A stretch of 64,000 bases of DNA from an uncultured Nitrospira sp. (GTDB lineage Bacteria; Nitrospirota; Nitrospiria; Nitrospirales; Nitrospiraceae). The notes below the pieces were generated by a model, which searched no databases, was not told the origin of the DNA, and saw only the letters and a list, made by a program, of their open reading frames with translations. This document shows, one piece after another, positions 1 through 9,596 of this stretch (positions are counted from its first letter, which is position 1; the number at the start of each line of letters is the position of its first letter). The translations under genes were made by a program, and so were the position numbers. The stretch lies in contig CABVRZ010000001.1 in the NCBI GenBank assembly GCA_902500775.1, positions 153,182-217,181 on the forward strand, read 5' to 3'.

Positions 1-35
1 AAAAGCAGCAACAGACGTAACTACATCAACGATAT

Positions 36-482
36 TTAGAGATACAGCGGCTTGATGGGCGAGAGGACCGCCTCCGGGTTATTTTTCCATACAGACTCGT
101 CCGCATCCACATAGAGTTCCACTTCATTCCCATCGGGATCTCTGAGATAGAGGCTCTGGCTGACGGTGTGATCACTCATGCCATCGATCGGGATCCCTGC
201 GCGCTCCAATTCACCCTTGGCTTGGCGCAACTCATCAAGGCTGTCTCCCACCTTAATCCCGACATGATACAACCCTCGGCGACGCCCTGTCGGCGGCCCA
301 GGCACGTCGCCCACTTGAATCAACAATAATTCGTGGTGCGTCCGTCCGGAAGTCAGCGCAGCAGCGGCCCCGTTGAAGGCCGCACCCACTTCCTTGAACC
401 CCAAGAGGTCTCGGTAAAATGCGAGCGACCGTGCTAGATCTTTCACATAGAACACCACGTGTCCGAGATAATGTGCGTTCAT
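36..482 (-). CDS. VOC (glyoxalase/bleomycin-resistance) family protein
   Basis: A 148-residue vicinal-oxygen-chelate protein. The two beta-alpha-beta-beta-beta modules are visible. The first starts at LGHVVFYVKD with a metal-ligand-type His and the second at LYHVGIKV. Near the end, DPDGNEVELYV carries the usual metal-binding Glu. Family members are small cytosolic metal enzymes (glyoxalases, extradiol dioxygenases, thiol transferases); the substrate cannot be read from sequence. The ATG at 482 is preceded by AGAGGAGT at good spacing. It is a single gene at the head of a run of minus-strand detoxification genes. The family call is secure and the reaction unknown. Confidence 0.88.
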   Translation of the reverse strand: MNAHYLGHVVFYVKDLARSLAFYRDLLGFKEVGAAFNGAAAALTSGRTHHELLLIQVGDVPGPPTGRRRGLYHVGIKVGDSLDELRQAKGELERAGIPIDGMSDHTVSQSLYLRDPDGNEVELYVDADESVWKNNPEAVLSPIKPLYL

Positions 483-576
483 ATCGACTCCTCTTCGGTC
501 ATCTAAACGTCCGCTCGGCCATCATGCGCACAGAACGGTATCGAATCCGGCTCTGCACGAATCAGGTGCGTAATTC

Positions 577-1461
577 TCACAGCCCAAGGCCGGAAAGGTT
601 GAGACGCGCTTCATGGACAGGAGGGCACCAGTAATAGCTGCCCGTCAATGGTGTGGAGAAGGTAAAGAGCGCATCGACAATGCCGTCATCCAATCCGACC
701 ATCCGGCGCAACACCCGTTCAAATCGATCGAGCGACTCCACGTACGCGATGAACTCTAAACCCTGTCGATGAGCGGCCGCCCAAGGCATAGAACGACGCA
801 CCATAAAAGCCGGCGGATCGTAACTTTCCTGCGCGCTCCGCTTCACATGTGCGGACGCCGGTGCATCGTCGATCTCGGCATTCGTATCGGCGCGCCGGCC
901 CATGACAGCGTCGCGCCGATTCGGCGCGAGCGAACGAAAGCGAGTCAGATCATGTTCCCATCGTTGAACGGCGACAAAGCTCGATCCCATCAACGGACGT
1001 CCGGCAGGGACGAGAGCCGCCTCCTGTGCAGCATCACCTTGAGGATTCTCCGTGCCGTCTTCATACCCAGTGAGGTCTCTACCACCACCGTAGACAAACG
1101 TATCCAATGCGTCATCGAGCATGAACGCTCCATCGAGCATAATTCTGATCCGTTCGGTGCGGTCAAACAGCGCACCACGATCTTGTCCTCGCAGGAAACA
1201 CCAGAGCCCCTGTTGAGTAGAAGGAATACTGCACGAGGCACCGGCAAGGCTCGGAAACACCCGCAGACCTTCCACGCTTTTCCCCAGCGCACGGACTACC
1301 GGCTCGCCGATGCCGATGACGCCCCAATCGAGCATAAACCCGTCTCGCAATCGTTTCAGCGCGGGACGAAGGTCGGCATCCGGCACCACCCGAAACGTCA
1401 CCGATCGGCCGACCGGCATTGGAACGGCAAGAATACCGGGTTGAGAAGAGTCGCTCGTCAT
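577..1461 (-). CDS. Dyp-type heme peroxidase
   Basis: A 294-residue dye-decolorizing peroxidase. The family signature GxxDG is present as GYEDGTENP, which holds the distal catalytic Asp. A downstream SAHVKRS segment supplies the proximal heme His, and MVRRSMP contains the conserved distal Arg. There is no Tat or Sec signal peptide, so the protein is probably cytosolic, or loaded as cargo into an encapsulin shell in other systems; no encapsulin gene is nearby. It would oxidise organic substrates with hydrogen peroxide, which fits the neighbouring VOC, OsmC and pirin-type stress genes. The ATG at 1461 has AAAGGGA about ten bases upstream. Confidence 0.92.
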   Translation of the reverse strand: MTSDSSQPGILAVPMPVGRSVTFRVVPDADLRPALKRLRDGFMLDWGVIGIGEPVVRALGKSVEGLRVFPSLAGASCSIPSTQQGLWCFLRGQDRGALFDRTERIRIMLDGAFMLDDALDTFVYGGGRDLTGYEDGTENPQGDAAQEAALVPAGRPLMGSSFVAVQRWEHDLTRFRSLAPNRRDAVMGRRADTNAEIDDAPASAHVKRSAQESYDPPAFMVRRSMPWAAAHRQGLEFIAYVESLDRFERVLRRMVGLDDGIVDALFTFSTPLTGSYYWCPPVHEARLNLSGLGL

Positions 1462-1560
1462 ATATGAGTCCCTTTCAGAAGTGTGATGGGAGCGTGTTTG
1501 GACTTACGCCGATTCACGGCATACGCATGAAGTCCGTTCGATACCGTGCTTCCCAACGAC

Positions 1561-2253
1561 TCAGGCAACAGAATCGGCTGCTTCTACAATCAAGGACGAG
1601 ACCTCGCGCGGACGCGAAGCCAACGACGCGTGACCGGCTTCCAACGTCACCGTCTTTTTCGGCTTGATACGCTCGGCCATCCAGGCTTGGGTTTCCGGAG
1701 GAATCATGCGATCATGCTTGGAGACTTGATACCAGCTTGGCTTACTCTTCCACGCCGATGCGCCTGATCTATCCTCGAAGCAACGCCCTGCAATCGGTTT
1801 TTGCGAGACCGCCATCACCAGCGCCTCCTGCGCATCGAGGTCCTGCCCGAAGCTTTCCCGAAAGGAGTCTTGAGCGATCCACAAGAAGCCGTCTTTGTCG
1901 GGGTGAATGCTGCTCGCGCCGGACGGCGGTTCGCGCCTGGCAAACAGACTTCCCAAGCTGTCCCCTTCATCGGGTGCAAACGCAGCGATGTACACGAGCC
2001 CGACCACATTCGGCACGTGACCGGCGCCCGTAATCACTGCACCGCCATAAGAATGCCCCACCAACAAAGTGGGACCGTCTTGCGCCGCCGCAAGCTTGCT
2101 CGTGCGGTCGATATCATCGGCCAACGAGGTCAGGGGATTCTGAACCGCAACCACATGAAATCCCCGATCATGCAACGGTGGAATAATATGTCGCCAATGT
2201 GACCCGTCACCCCATGCCCCATGCACCAACACAATATTCAGTTTCGTCTCCAT
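1561..2253 (-). CDS. Alpha/beta hydrolase
   Basis: A 230-residue alpha/beta hydrolase of the small salicylate-esterase/EstC-like type. The oxyanion region LVHGAWGDG follows the first strand, the nucleophile elbow is GHSYGG, the acid is in SKHDRMIP and the catalytic His in EAGHASL, so the triad is complete. The reading frame opens further upstream at 2289, but the ATG at 2253 is preferred because GAGGAAGG lies seven bases upstream and the protein then begins right before strand one. There is no signal peptide. The substrate is unknown, probably a small ester or amide. Confidence 0.88.
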   Translation of the reverse strand: METKLNIVLVHGAWGDGSHWRHIIPPLHDRGFHVVAVQNPLTSLADDIDRTSKLAAAQDGPTLLVGHSYGGAVITGAGHVPNVVGLVYIAAFAPDEGDSLGSLFARREPPSGASSIHPDKDGFLWIAQDSFRESFGQDLDAQEALVMAVSQKPIAGRCFEDRSGASAWKSKPSWYQVSKHDRMIPPETQAWMAERIKPKKTVTLEAGHASLASRPREVSSLIVEAADSVA

Positions 2254-2316
2254 CGCATGTCCTTCCTCGCTTGCATCGATAGTAACCAAAGCATTTCGAT
2301 CGCTGGAAGATGGCGA

Positions 2317-2778
2317 TCACAATCGTTTCTCTTCAAGATCGTACACGTCAAACCACACGTAGACCGGGCGGTGACTCGGCACGAACTTCGGAATATAGTC
2401 CTCAAGATACTGCTGTGCCTGGATGTTCATGTCGCTGAGTCTCATATCGCGCAGCCGGTTATTCCATTTCAACACGTCGTCCGCATCCTTTACTTTGGAG
2501 TGTTCGGTAATCCATCGCGCGAGATCCTCGTCCGTCGCGCCGGTCGCAACGGCGTCTTTGAATTGCTCCGGTGTAATGCCTGAAAATCCAAACCATTGGG
2601 CCGCTAACGAACAAGGCCAGTAACTGTACTCTCCGTTCATGCCCAACAAGGCTGCGCGGCACTTGTCGACACATCGCGCCGCGATGACATAGCCGCCCAA
2701 CTTTTCCCGAGGACTACGGGGATACCCCATCCGGAGATCCTTAGCGAACTTTTTGACCTTCTCGATATCGACACTCAT
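2317..2778 (-). CDS. DUF5069 family protein
   Basis: A 153-residue protein with the DUF5069 hallmark near its start (MGYPRSPREKLGGYV) followed by a conserved ARCVDKCRA helix. It has no signal peptide or membrane segment. The family is common in Nitrospirota, Verrucomicrobia and relatives, and its biochemical role is not established. The upstream gene ends at 2775, so the two genes overlap by four bases (ATGA) and are probably translationally coupled. Confidence 0.85.
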   Translation of the reverse strand: MSVDIEKVKKFAKDLRMGYPRSPREKLGGYVIAARCVDKCRAALLGMNGEYSYWPCSLAAQWFGFSGITPEQFKDAVATGATDEDLARWITEHSKVKDADDVLKWNNRLRDMRLSDMNIQAQQYLEDYIPKFVPSHRPVYVWFDVYDLEEKRL

Positions 2779-3179
2779 GATGGTCCTCCCTGCGGTGTAG
2801 ATCGTGATCCGAGTACTCTCTTGACCTGAGCATGCGCCAATCCCACATCAGGCGCCTGTTGCAACGCATCATAGTAGTGCCTGCTGAATCCTTCGCCCGT
2901 CTCAGATGGAGTCAACAAACTCCGAACCGAGGCAAGCACGGACGCGATCTCGTCGGCCGAAGTCGCCGTGTCCGTCTCGGCAAGTTCATCGAGCTTGGCC
3001 ATGGAGTTCGACAGCGGCCTCAACCAGGCAAACCAGGAATCGCCTAAAACCAATTGCAGAAAGGCGCCATTGGACTCGATGCGGCCATGGACACGCTCAT
3101 ACGACAACCGTTCGGCGTCCAGCAGAGCTTTATGCAACCGGAGCAGCGCGTGAGACAACTCATTGAGCTGTGTGTTCAT
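2775..3179 (-). CDS. Conserved hypothetical protein, helical
   Basis: A 134-residue, largely helical protein that I do not recognise by family. Features are an aromatic-rich centre (LGDSWFAWLRPLS), acidic linkers and no signal peptide or TM segment. Its stop overlaps the start of the DUF5069 gene by four bases, so both belong to one transcript. The frame is convincing because it is the only long frame here and because of this coupling. The function is not predictable. Confidence 0.7.
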   Translation of the reverse strand: MNTQLNELSHALLRLHKALLDAERLSYERVHGRIESNGAFLQLVLGDSWFAWLRPLSNSMAKLDELAETDTATSADEIASVLASVRSLLTPSETGEGFSRHYYDALQQAPDVGLAHAQVKRVLGSRSTPQGGPS

Positions 3180-3243
3180 ATGCTTTTCCCCGTTCAGGGT
3201 CCGTCAGGTCCGCACGAATCAGCGGAGCGGAGGCACGACATCC

Positions 3244-5079
3244 TTACGTTTTCGAATCCAGGGTTCGATCAAGATTGAAGGCTGCACTGATCAGCGCCAA
3301 ATGAGTGAACGCCTGAGGGAAGTTCCCGAGCGCTTCCCCGCCGCTCCCAATCTCTTCGGCATAAAGCCCCACGTGATTGGCATAGCCCAACATCCGCTCG
3401 AACAACAGACGCGCCTCTTCCAGCTTCGCTCGATCGACACGCCCGGTTCTCGCCAAGGCTTCCACCAGCCAAAATGTGCACATATTGAACGTGCCCTCTT
3501 TTCCGTGCAGTCCGTCTTCCCCCGTCTCGCTGTCATACCGATAGACCAAGCCGTCGGACACCAGTCCGCCGTGTTTCGGCGAGCGATTAATGGCCGCCAA
3601 CGTATCGAGCATCCTCGGATCATTGGGCGAAAGAAAGAAGACAAGGGGCATGATCAAATTCGACGCATCCAGCGCATCACTGTCGTAATGCTGCACGAAC
3701 GCCCGACGCTCGGCATTCCATCCGTGCTGCATGATCTCTTCATAGATCTGATCGCGGACACGCAACCACCGCGCGCGGTCGGCGGGGAACGAACGTTTCT
3801 CGGCCAAGCGAAGACCTCGATCCATCGCCACCCAACACATCAATTTGGAGTAGACAAATTGCCGACGTCCGCCCCTGGTTTCCCAAATTCCTTCATCCGG
3901 CTGCTGCCAATTATCACAGAGCCAGTCGAGCCGGCGTCTGATTCTCATCCAGGTGTCATGACCGATCGGCATCACATGTTTATTGTAGAGATAGACGGCG
4001 TCCAGGAGTTCGCCATAGATGTCCAGCTGCAGCTGGTTGTAGGCGCCGTTGCCGATCCGCACAGGCTTCGCCCCGCAGTAGCCGTCCAGATGATCGAGCG
4101 TCTGTTCCGTCAAATCGTGACGACCGTCGACTCCGTACACAATCTGAAGCGAGCCGTCCGCCTCAACTTCGTTGGCGCGCGCCGCCAGCCATTTCAGAAA
4201 ACGGTCCGCTTCCTCGGTAAACCCGATTTTCAGAAACGCGTAGACGGTAAAGGCCGCATCGCGCATCCAGGTGTATCGATAGTCCCAGTTGCGGACGCCG
4301 CCCGGGGTTTCGGGCAAACTACAGGTTGGCGCGGCGACGATGGCACCGGTCGGCTCGAACGTCAGGAGCTTCAAGCACAGGGCAGAACGATGGACCATTT
4401 CCCGCCATCGGCCGGTATAGGTGCAACGCGAGAGCCACCGACGCCAATACTTCACCGTGTGCTCGAACAACTCGTTCACTTCACTCAATGAGGGCTGAGG
4501 ACCGCACCCCTCGTCAGACTCGATCGGACGCAGAACGAAGGCAACCGTCTGTTCTTCCTCCAGCGTGAACACCGCTGAAACCCCGCGGTCGTCCATCGTC
4601 AGCGGAATGTCGGCTGCCAAACCAAGGCTCAACTCTGTGGAGTAAAAACTGGCGCCTTGCTCGGTCACAACGGTCCGATGCGGCGTTCGAGCATAGTTGA
4701 AGGCCGGATGGCAACGGACTCGAAACTCCATGCTCCCCTGTGTGACCCGAATGCGTCGGATCAACTGATGCTGCCAAGGTGACTCCTCTGGCAACCCGAC
4801 CGGCATAAAGTCTTGAATTTCCGCCACGCCGCTCGTTGCATAGAACCGTGTCACCAGGACGTTGGTGTCCGGCCAGTAGAGTTGTTTCGACGAACTGTTC
4901 GGATCACTGGCACTGATGTCGAACCGGCCTCCCTTCTCATCGTCGAGAATGGCGGCAAAGATGCTTGGAGAATCGAAATGCGGGAGGCAGAGCCAGTCGA
5001 TAGAACCATGCATACCCACCAGCGCCGCGGTACGCATGTTACCGATGAGTCCGTAGTTTTGAATAGGTTGATAGGCCAT
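3244..5079 (-). CDS. Glycoside hydrolase family 15 (glucoamylase/trehalase-like)
   Basis: A 611-residue GH15 protein. The N-terminal domain starts [10 protein letters not shown] and contains the typical [15 protein letters not shown] signature. The (alpha/alpha)6 catalytic domain follows, with [14 protein letters not shown] and the late [19 protein letters not shown] region that carries the catalytic-base Glu. Bacterial members of this length hydrolyse trehalose or alpha-glucans. No signal peptide is seen, so it is cytosolic. The ATG at 5079 (AGGA nine bases upstream) is preferred over the one at 5118, which would add a non-conserved tail. With the ROK glucokinase at 7.6-8.4 kb it could feed glucose into glycolysis. 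Confidence 0.92.
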   Translation of the reverse strand: MAYQPIQNYGLIGNMRTAALVGMHGSIDWLCLPHFDSPSIFAAILDDEKGGRFDISASDPNSSSKQLYWPDTNVLVTRFYATSGVAEIQDFMPVGLPEESPWQHQLIRRIRVTQGSMEFRVRCHPAFNYARTPHRTVVTEQGASFYSTELSLGLAADIPLTMDDRGVSAVFTLEEEQTVAFVLRPIESDEGCGPQPSLSEVNELFEHTVKYWRRWLSRCTYTGRWREMVHRSALCLKLLTFEPTGAIVAAPTCSLPETPGGVRNWDYRYTWMRDAAFTVYAFLKIGFTEEADRFLKWLAARANEVEADGSLQIVYGVDGRHDLTEQTLDHLDGYCGAKPVRIGNGAYNQLQLDIYGELLDAVYLYNKHVMPIGHDTWMRIRRRLDWLCDNWQQPDEGIWETRGGRRQFVYSKLMCWVAMDRGLRLAEKRSFPADRARWLRVRDQIYEEIMQHGWNAERRAFVQHYDSDALDASNLIMPLVFFLSPNDPRMLDTLAAINRSPKHGGLVSDGLVYRYDSETGEDGLHGKEGTFNMCTFWLVEALARTGRVDRAKLEEARLLFERMLGYANHVGLYAEEIGSGGEALGNFPQAFTHLALISAAFNLDRTLDSKT

Positions 5080-5315
5080 TGTGTTGAGTCCTGTTCGTTC
5101 AGCGCGACACGAGACCAACTGGTCGTCGGTCCGAACACACGCTCGATGTGGCGAGTTCTAGTCTGGCGTAGCGGCAAAACCGCTTCTGTTCACGATCATA
5201 GACATATTCAGATTCAGCTTCAACCGCCCTCGCCCAGGTTGAGAAAACGCCGACACTGGGCTACTCCTTCTTCGACATTGAGAAAGTTGGCAACGTTTCC
5301 CATACGAGCCTATCT

Positions 5316-6920
5316 TCACCAGGGAATACGCCGTTCTCCCAAGCCCAAGCGAAGCGCCTCAATATCCAGTTCCTGCTCTAAACGGTGGAGCACTTCATCG
5401 CTGATCGTGCCTTCATCACGGAGTCGAATCAAGGCAGACCGTTCGGCGACCAACGCCGCTTCTTTGAGTCGAAGCAACGCTTCGTTGGTCTCTTGAATCG
5501 TCTCAGGGGAAACCGCCCCGTTCGACGAAATGTCATCCAGCCGCTTGCCATAATGACCCTGCAGCTGATCGACATGGTCCGGCTTCGGCCACGCTTCCTC
5601 TTTGAGTTCATTGAGTCGCGACAAGGCTGCTCCGGCTGCATGCCGACGTGCCTGGATCTCTTCTTCTTCCCAAGCGGATCCCTCCGCCACTCCGAGTCTT
5701 CGGATGAGCGGCGTCAAGGTCAACCCTTGTATCACCAGGGTAGACAGGATCACGGAAAAACTGAGGAGGATGATCTCGGTGCGAAAGGGAAAGGGCGCTC
5801 CCGAATTGATCGTCATCGGCAAGGCCATCGCGCCCGCAAGCGTGACGATTCCCCGCATGCCGATCCATGACACCAGGAAGATATGGGGCCAGGGCGGCAT
5901 CGGATCTCGCTTCCGGATAGAGGCGCTGAGGACACGGGGAAGCATCGCCGCCAGCGGCACCCACCCCAGCCGCACCAGAATAACCGTCACGCTGATCAAT
6001 GCGCCGCCGAGCATGACCGACCCCAATCGCTCGGTGGAAATATCTGCTCGTAATGCGGCCAGCTGGAGGCCGATCAAAATAAAAATGACTCCGTTGAGCA
6101 GAAAGATGAGCAAATCCCAGACAGCCCGCCCCTGAATTCTCGTCGCCGGAGACACGATCCGGCTGACATGTTGCCGAAGATAGAGGCCCCAAACCACGCA
6201 GGCCAACACCGAGGACGCATGGATGGATTCCCCGATCACCCACGCGACATAGGGCCCCAACAGCGTCACGGCAACCTCGGTGAAGCTGTCTTCGACAAGG
6301 TAGAGCACCCATCGCGTCACGATTCCGACTAAAAACCCGACGGCAATGCCGGCCACGGCGGCATACAGAAATTGTAGAAGCGTTTCCCCCCACAGGAAGG
6401 CCCCGCTGACGGTCGCCGCCACGGCCGTCCGATAGAGCACCAACGCCGTCGCATCATTCACCAAACTTTCTCCTTCCAGGATGGTCACGACGCGATGCGG
6501 CATATTCAGCCGCTTCCCGATGGCTGTGGCAGACACGGCATCCGGTGGGGACACGATGGCGCCGAGCGCGACGGCTTCGGCCCATCCGAACCCCAGCAGC
6601 ACATGAGCTGCCACGGCTACCGCCGCAGTGGTCGCCAAGACCAGTCCCACGGCCAGAAGTGAAATCGGGCGGATATTGGCGCGAAACTCTCGAAGGGACG
6701 TGAAGTAGGCGGCCGCCGCCAGAATCGGCGGTAAAAACACCAGAAAGACCAAATCCGGGTTCAGCGTGACTGTCGGAACGCCGGGCACGACCGCCAAGAC
6801 AAGCCCGCCGATGACAAGCAAGATCGGATAGGGCAGGAAAATCAACCGCGCAAGCGTCGTCAAGGCCAGCACGACGGCGAGCAGGAGGATGATAATTTCA
6901 AGTTGATGGAGATTTTCCAT
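5316..6920 (-). CDS. Na+/H+ antiporter, CPA1 family
   Basis: A protein of about 534 residues with some 12 hydrophobic segments in the first 400 residues. The CPA1 signature region is ALGAIVSPPDAVSATAI, with the conserved Asp pair region LEGESLVNDATALV that binds and exchanges cations. A hydrophilic, charged C-terminal tail of about 130 residues follows and is probably cytosolic and regulatory. It exchanges Na+ (or K+/Li+) for H+ across the inner membrane. The ATG at 6920 is used because the first TM segment follows directly; a GTG at 6980 in the same frame would add 20 residues, and neither has a strong ribosome site. Confidence 0.9.
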   Translation of the reverse strand: MENLHQLEIIILLLAVVLALTTLARLIFLPYPILLVIGGLVLAVVPGVPTVTLNPDLVFLVFLPPILAAAAYFTSLREFRANIRPISLLAVGLVLATTAAVAVAAHVLLGFGWAEAVALGAIVSPPDAVSATAIGKRLNMPHRVVTILEGESLVNDATALVLYRTAVAATVSGAFLWGETLLQFLYAAVAGIAVGFLVGIVTRWVLYLVEDSFTEVAVTLLGPYVAWVIGESIHASSVLACVVWGLYLRQHVSRIVSPATRIQGRAVWDLLIFLLNGVIFILIGLQLAALRADISTERLGSVMLGGALISVTVILVRLGWVPLAAMLPRVLSASIRKRDPMPPWPHIFLVSWIGMRGIVTLAGAMALPMTINSGAPFPFRTEIILLSFSVILSTLVIQGLTLTPLIRRLGVAEGSAWEEEEIQARRHAAGAALSRLNELKEEAWPKPDHVDQLQGHYGKRLDDISSNGAVSPETIQETNEALLRLKEAALVAERSALIRLRDEGTISDEVLHRLEQELDIEALRLGLGERRIPW

Positions 6921-7013
6921 CTCTATGGCCGCCCACGACTGTATCGGTCTCTCAGATACAACCTCTGTCCCGGAAATCACTCCGACTATCCGCCGTCACA
7001 AGATCGGCTCAGA

Positions 7014-7565
7014 CTATTCAGTCAATCCGATCTGCTTCATAAACGCGGCGTTGTCCCAGAACAACCATTCCTCAGCCATGGTGGGGCCGACCCATCGTCC
7101 GATCGTGACCATGCTCAATTTGAACGCTTTCCCGGTCGGCGCAATCGTCTTCCCATCGCCGATCGGCATCGGCTCGCTAAACGTTCCTTCCATTACTCCC
7201 ATCACCGAGGTCCACTCTCCTGACGCAATCTTGATCGGATGCTCTTTGATGCGCGTATCGGGTGCGAACACGAACATCGCCTTGAGATCGTCGATGTGTG
7301 CATCGATTCCCTTCGTCGTTCGCCCATCCGGCCAATGGACGATGATGTCGTCGGCATGGCTGCGCCCCAGCTGATCCCATTTCTGGCCGCTGTAGACATT
7401 GAAATCCAGATCATCGAAGTTATCGAGATGCGCCTGCTCCATCGCGTGGCGAGCGAAATCGCTTCCGGTCATTCCCTGGTTCCCGACACACCCGATTCCC
7501 ATTCCCGCAATGATGAGCACACAGAGTCCTGACAGGATGTTTGTCTTCACGGCACTATCCTCCAC
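7014..7565 (-). CDS. SnoaL-like lipoprotein
   Basis: A 183-residue protein starting with a lipoprotein signal: a hydrophobic stretch ending in a lipobox-like GMGIGC, with Cys about residue 26. The mature part is a SnoaL/NTF2-like alpha+beta cone, with DFARHAMEQAHLDNFDD and the ADDIIVHWPDGRTTKG core typical of ester-cyclase-like proteins. It is predicted to be anchored to a membrane from the periplasmic side. Its ligand or reaction is unknown. The GTG at codon 6 is an alternative start that would leave a standard signal peptide beginning at KTNIL. Confidence 0.78.
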   Translation of the reverse strand: MEDSAVKTNILSGLCVLIIAGMGIGCVGNQGMTGSDFARHAMEQAHLDNFDDLDFNVYSGQKWDQLGRSHADDIIVHWPDGRTTKGIDAHIDDLKAMFVFAPDTRIKEHPIKIASGEWTSVMGVMEGTFSEPMPIGDGKTIAPTGKAFKLSMVTIGRWVGPTMAEEWLFWDNAAFMKQIGLTE

Positions 7566-7607
7566 ATATCATTCATCACATCATGCACCGACCGACTGGC
7601 TTCCCAT

Positions 7608-8366
7608 TTACCCTCTTGAGCCGGCGCGGCCCCGTTGTACGACACATGCCGCACGCTCGTCCTGCCACGTTTCGTCCCAGAGTCGGAACCCGCCGATGAA
7701 TGCGTGACCGTTATCCCCAAACCTGGCCCATTTCGGCAGCCTGTTAAGTTTTTTGGCATTTCCCCCGCCGAGTACCACATCGTTTACTTGCAGTGCGTCC
7801 CGAAGCGTCGTGATCACATCAAGGACATACCGACGCCACTTTTTTTTGCCGTATCGCTTGAGCCCTCGCAGACCGACATAGTCCTCGTAGGTGCGGCCTT
7901 TTCGATAACGGAGATGGGCCAATTCCATCGGAACCAACACACCGTCGGTAATCAGCGCGGAGCCGAGACCTGTGCCAAGGCCTAAAAACAGCATCCGACC
8001 GCCTTCGTAGCCGCCGAGCGCCTGCATCGCCGCGTCGTTGATCATCTTGACCGGCGCGTGGAAGGCCTTGCGTAGATCGATTTTGACCCATCCTTTCCCG
8101 AGGTTCTTCGGCTCCGCAAGTGGGCGTCCCTTCCGCACCGGTCCAGGGTACCCGATCGATATGCCGTCGTAGCGTCGTCGGCCGACGGCACGCATGACTT
8201 CACGAACCATGCGTTGTGCCGTCATCGTCGGACCGGACGGAATTTTCACAGGTTCCGACTCACCGGTTCCCAACAGCTTGACGTTGGTCCCGCCGACATC
8301 GATGACGAGCACGTTGTGTGAGTGCTTCGGTCTCTTTTCACGACTCTTCGTACGCTTCGTCGTCAT
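7608..8366 (-). CDS. ppgK: ROK-family kinase, polyphosphate glucokinase-like
   Basis: A 252-residue ROK kinase. The phosphate-binding loop is DVGGTNVKLLG near the start, the catalytic segment includes KMINDAAMQALG, and the second glycine-rich loop is LGLGTGLGSAL. The length and the compact C-terminus resemble strictly polyphosphate-dependent or ATP/polyphosphate glucokinases. It would phosphorylate glucose to glucose-6-phosphate in the cytosol. The ATG at 8366 has GAGGTGG six bases upstream; an upstream in-frame start at 8408 would run into the preceding osmC-like gene. Phosphoryl-donor specificity is inferred from family resemblance. Confidence 0.85.
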   Translation of the reverse strand: MTTKRTKSREKRPKHSHNVLVIDVGGTNVKLLGTGESEPVKIPSGPTMTAQRMVREVMRAVGRRRYDGISIGYPGPVRKGRPLAEPKNLGKGWVKIDLRKAFHAPVKMINDAAMQALGGYEGGRMLFLGLGTGLGSALITDGVLVPMELAHLRYRKGRTYEDYVGLRGLKRYGKKKWRRYVLDVITTLRDALQVNDVVLGGGNAKKLNRLPKWARFGDNGHAFIGGFRLWDETWQDERAACVVQRGRAGSRG

Positions 8367-8388
8367 ATCATCCACCTCGCTTTCGTCG

Positions 8389-8814
8389 TTATGATTCAAG
8401 CTTGGCACTCATCGTGATTGTCGTGTTCAGTAATCGTGAGATCGGGCAACCGGCCTTGGCATCGTTCGCGGCCTTTTCCCATATCGCTGCATCAGCCTTG
8501 GGAACCGTGCCTGTGACAGCCAGATGAATCTGCGTCACCGTCCAGCCTGCTTCCAGCTTCTCGAAGCTCAGGGTTGCCGTTGTTTCAAGCTTGTCGGCCA
8601 CCAATCCGGCGGTCCCCAACTGCGCCGAGAGCGCCATGGTAAAGCAGCCGGCGTGTGCCGCCGCAATCAACTCTTCGGGGTTCGTACCGACCCCGTTTTC
8701 AAACCTCGTTCCAAACGAATACTGCGTGTCCGAGAGCACACCGCTCTCGCTGGAGACCGTTCCCTTCCCGGTTTTCAGGTCTCCCTTCCACAAAGCCGAT
8801 GCAGATCGTTTCAT
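8389..8814 (-). CDS. OsmC-family peroxiredoxin
   Basis: A 141-residue OsmC/Ohr protein. The N-terminal TNPEELIAAAHAGCFTMAL segment carries the peroxidatic Cys and KAGCPISRLLN the resolving Cys, the two-cysteine arrangement used to reduce organic hydroperoxides. It is closer to the OsmC than to the Ohr subgroup by the AAAHAGCF motif. The ATG at 8814 has AGGAG upstream. Its last bases lie 23 nt upstream of the ROK kinase start, so the two are probably co-transcribed. Confidence 0.93.
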   Translation of the reverse strand: MKRSASALWKGDLKTGKGTVSSESGVLSDTQYSFGTRFENGVGTNPEELIAAAHAGCFTMALSAQLGTAGLVADKLETTATLSFEKLEAGWTVTQIHLAVTGTVPKADAAIWEKAANDAKAGCPISRLLNTTITMSAKLES

Positions 8815-8945
8815 TGCGCACTCCTGTAAGACGTGAAATGGTTACTGCAGAAAGGTCGGCTGCTCCTATGGTCATGAAAAGCGGCCACGATGGTGTGTGC
8901 TCTCACCTCGGCGCGTCTTTCTGAATCCAACGCTTGACCACATCG

Positions 8946-9536
8946 TCAGTGCGGCACCTCGCGATTCTTCCCACCCCCCACGGTACGAATCACACGGGCC
9001 GGGTTACCGGCCACGACAGACCCGGAAGGAACATCGTGCACGACGACGCTGCCCGCGCCGATCACACACTCGTCCCCGACATTCACTCCCGCAAGAACAA
9101 TGGCACCTCCTCCGATCCACACATCCCGACCGATACGGATCGGACGAGCAGATTCCAACCCGGCTCTCCGTGTTTCCGCATCGAGCGGATGCTCGGCGGT
9201 GTAGAGTTGCACGGCCGGTCCGATCTGCGCATCATCACCGATTTCAATCGGCGCACAATCAAGAAAGACACACTGGTAGTTGATAAACGTGTTGCGTCCG
9301 AGTCGAATGTTGTACCCATAATCACACGCAAAGATCGGCCTGATTACCGTATTGTCGCCGCACGAGCCCAGAAGGGTGCGCAAGAGCGTGACTCGCTCGC
9401 CAGCTTCTTCCTCGGCAGTCGCGTTATATCTGGCCAACACCCCCTGTGCTCGACGAATCTCAGCAACCAGTTCCGCATCGGCTGATCGATACAGCTCACC
9501 CGTCAGCATTTTCATTTTTTCAGTCTTGGTGCCCAT
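8946..9536 (-). CDS. Sugar O-acetyltransferase (maltose/galactoside acetyltransferase family)
   Basis: A 196-residue left-handed beta-helix acetyltransferase. The N-terminus (TEKMKMLTGELYRSADAEL) is the Mac domain of maltose/galactoside acetyltransferases. Hexapeptide repeats follow, including IRLGRNTFINY, IEIGDDAQIGPAV and IGGGAIVLAGVNVG. The catalytic-type His lies in LYTAEHPLDAE. It transfers acetyl from acetyl-CoA to a sugar hydroxyl in the cytosol. The ATG at 9536 is chosen because GGGGGTAGG lies directly upstream; the frame itself opens at 9590. Confidence 0.9.
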   Translation of the reverse strand: MGTKTEKMKMLTGELYRSADAELVAEIRRAQGVLARYNATAEEEAGERVTLLRTLLGSCGDNTVIRPIFACDYGYNIRLGRNTFINYQCVFLDCAPIEIGDDAQIGPAVQLYTAEHPLDAETRRAGLESARPIRIGRDVWIGGGAIVLAGVNVGDECVIGAGSVVVHDVPSGSVVAGNPARVIRTVGGGKNREVPH

Positions 9537-9596
9537 CCTACCCCCTTTGCATCGACCGCTTGCGCCTATCATCCGCCAGGCTTCCGCCACATGCGG

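Noticed and set aside
3163-4491. A 442-residue open frame on the plus strand
   Set aside because: It lies fully antisense to the GH15 gene, has no recognisable domain or ribosome site, and is a shadow of codon bias.
7014-9536. A coherent glucan-storage operon of GH15, ROK kinase and acetyltransferase
   Set aside because: The genes share a strand but are interrupted by an antiporter, a SnoaL lipoprotein and OsmC, with no glycogen synthesis genes.
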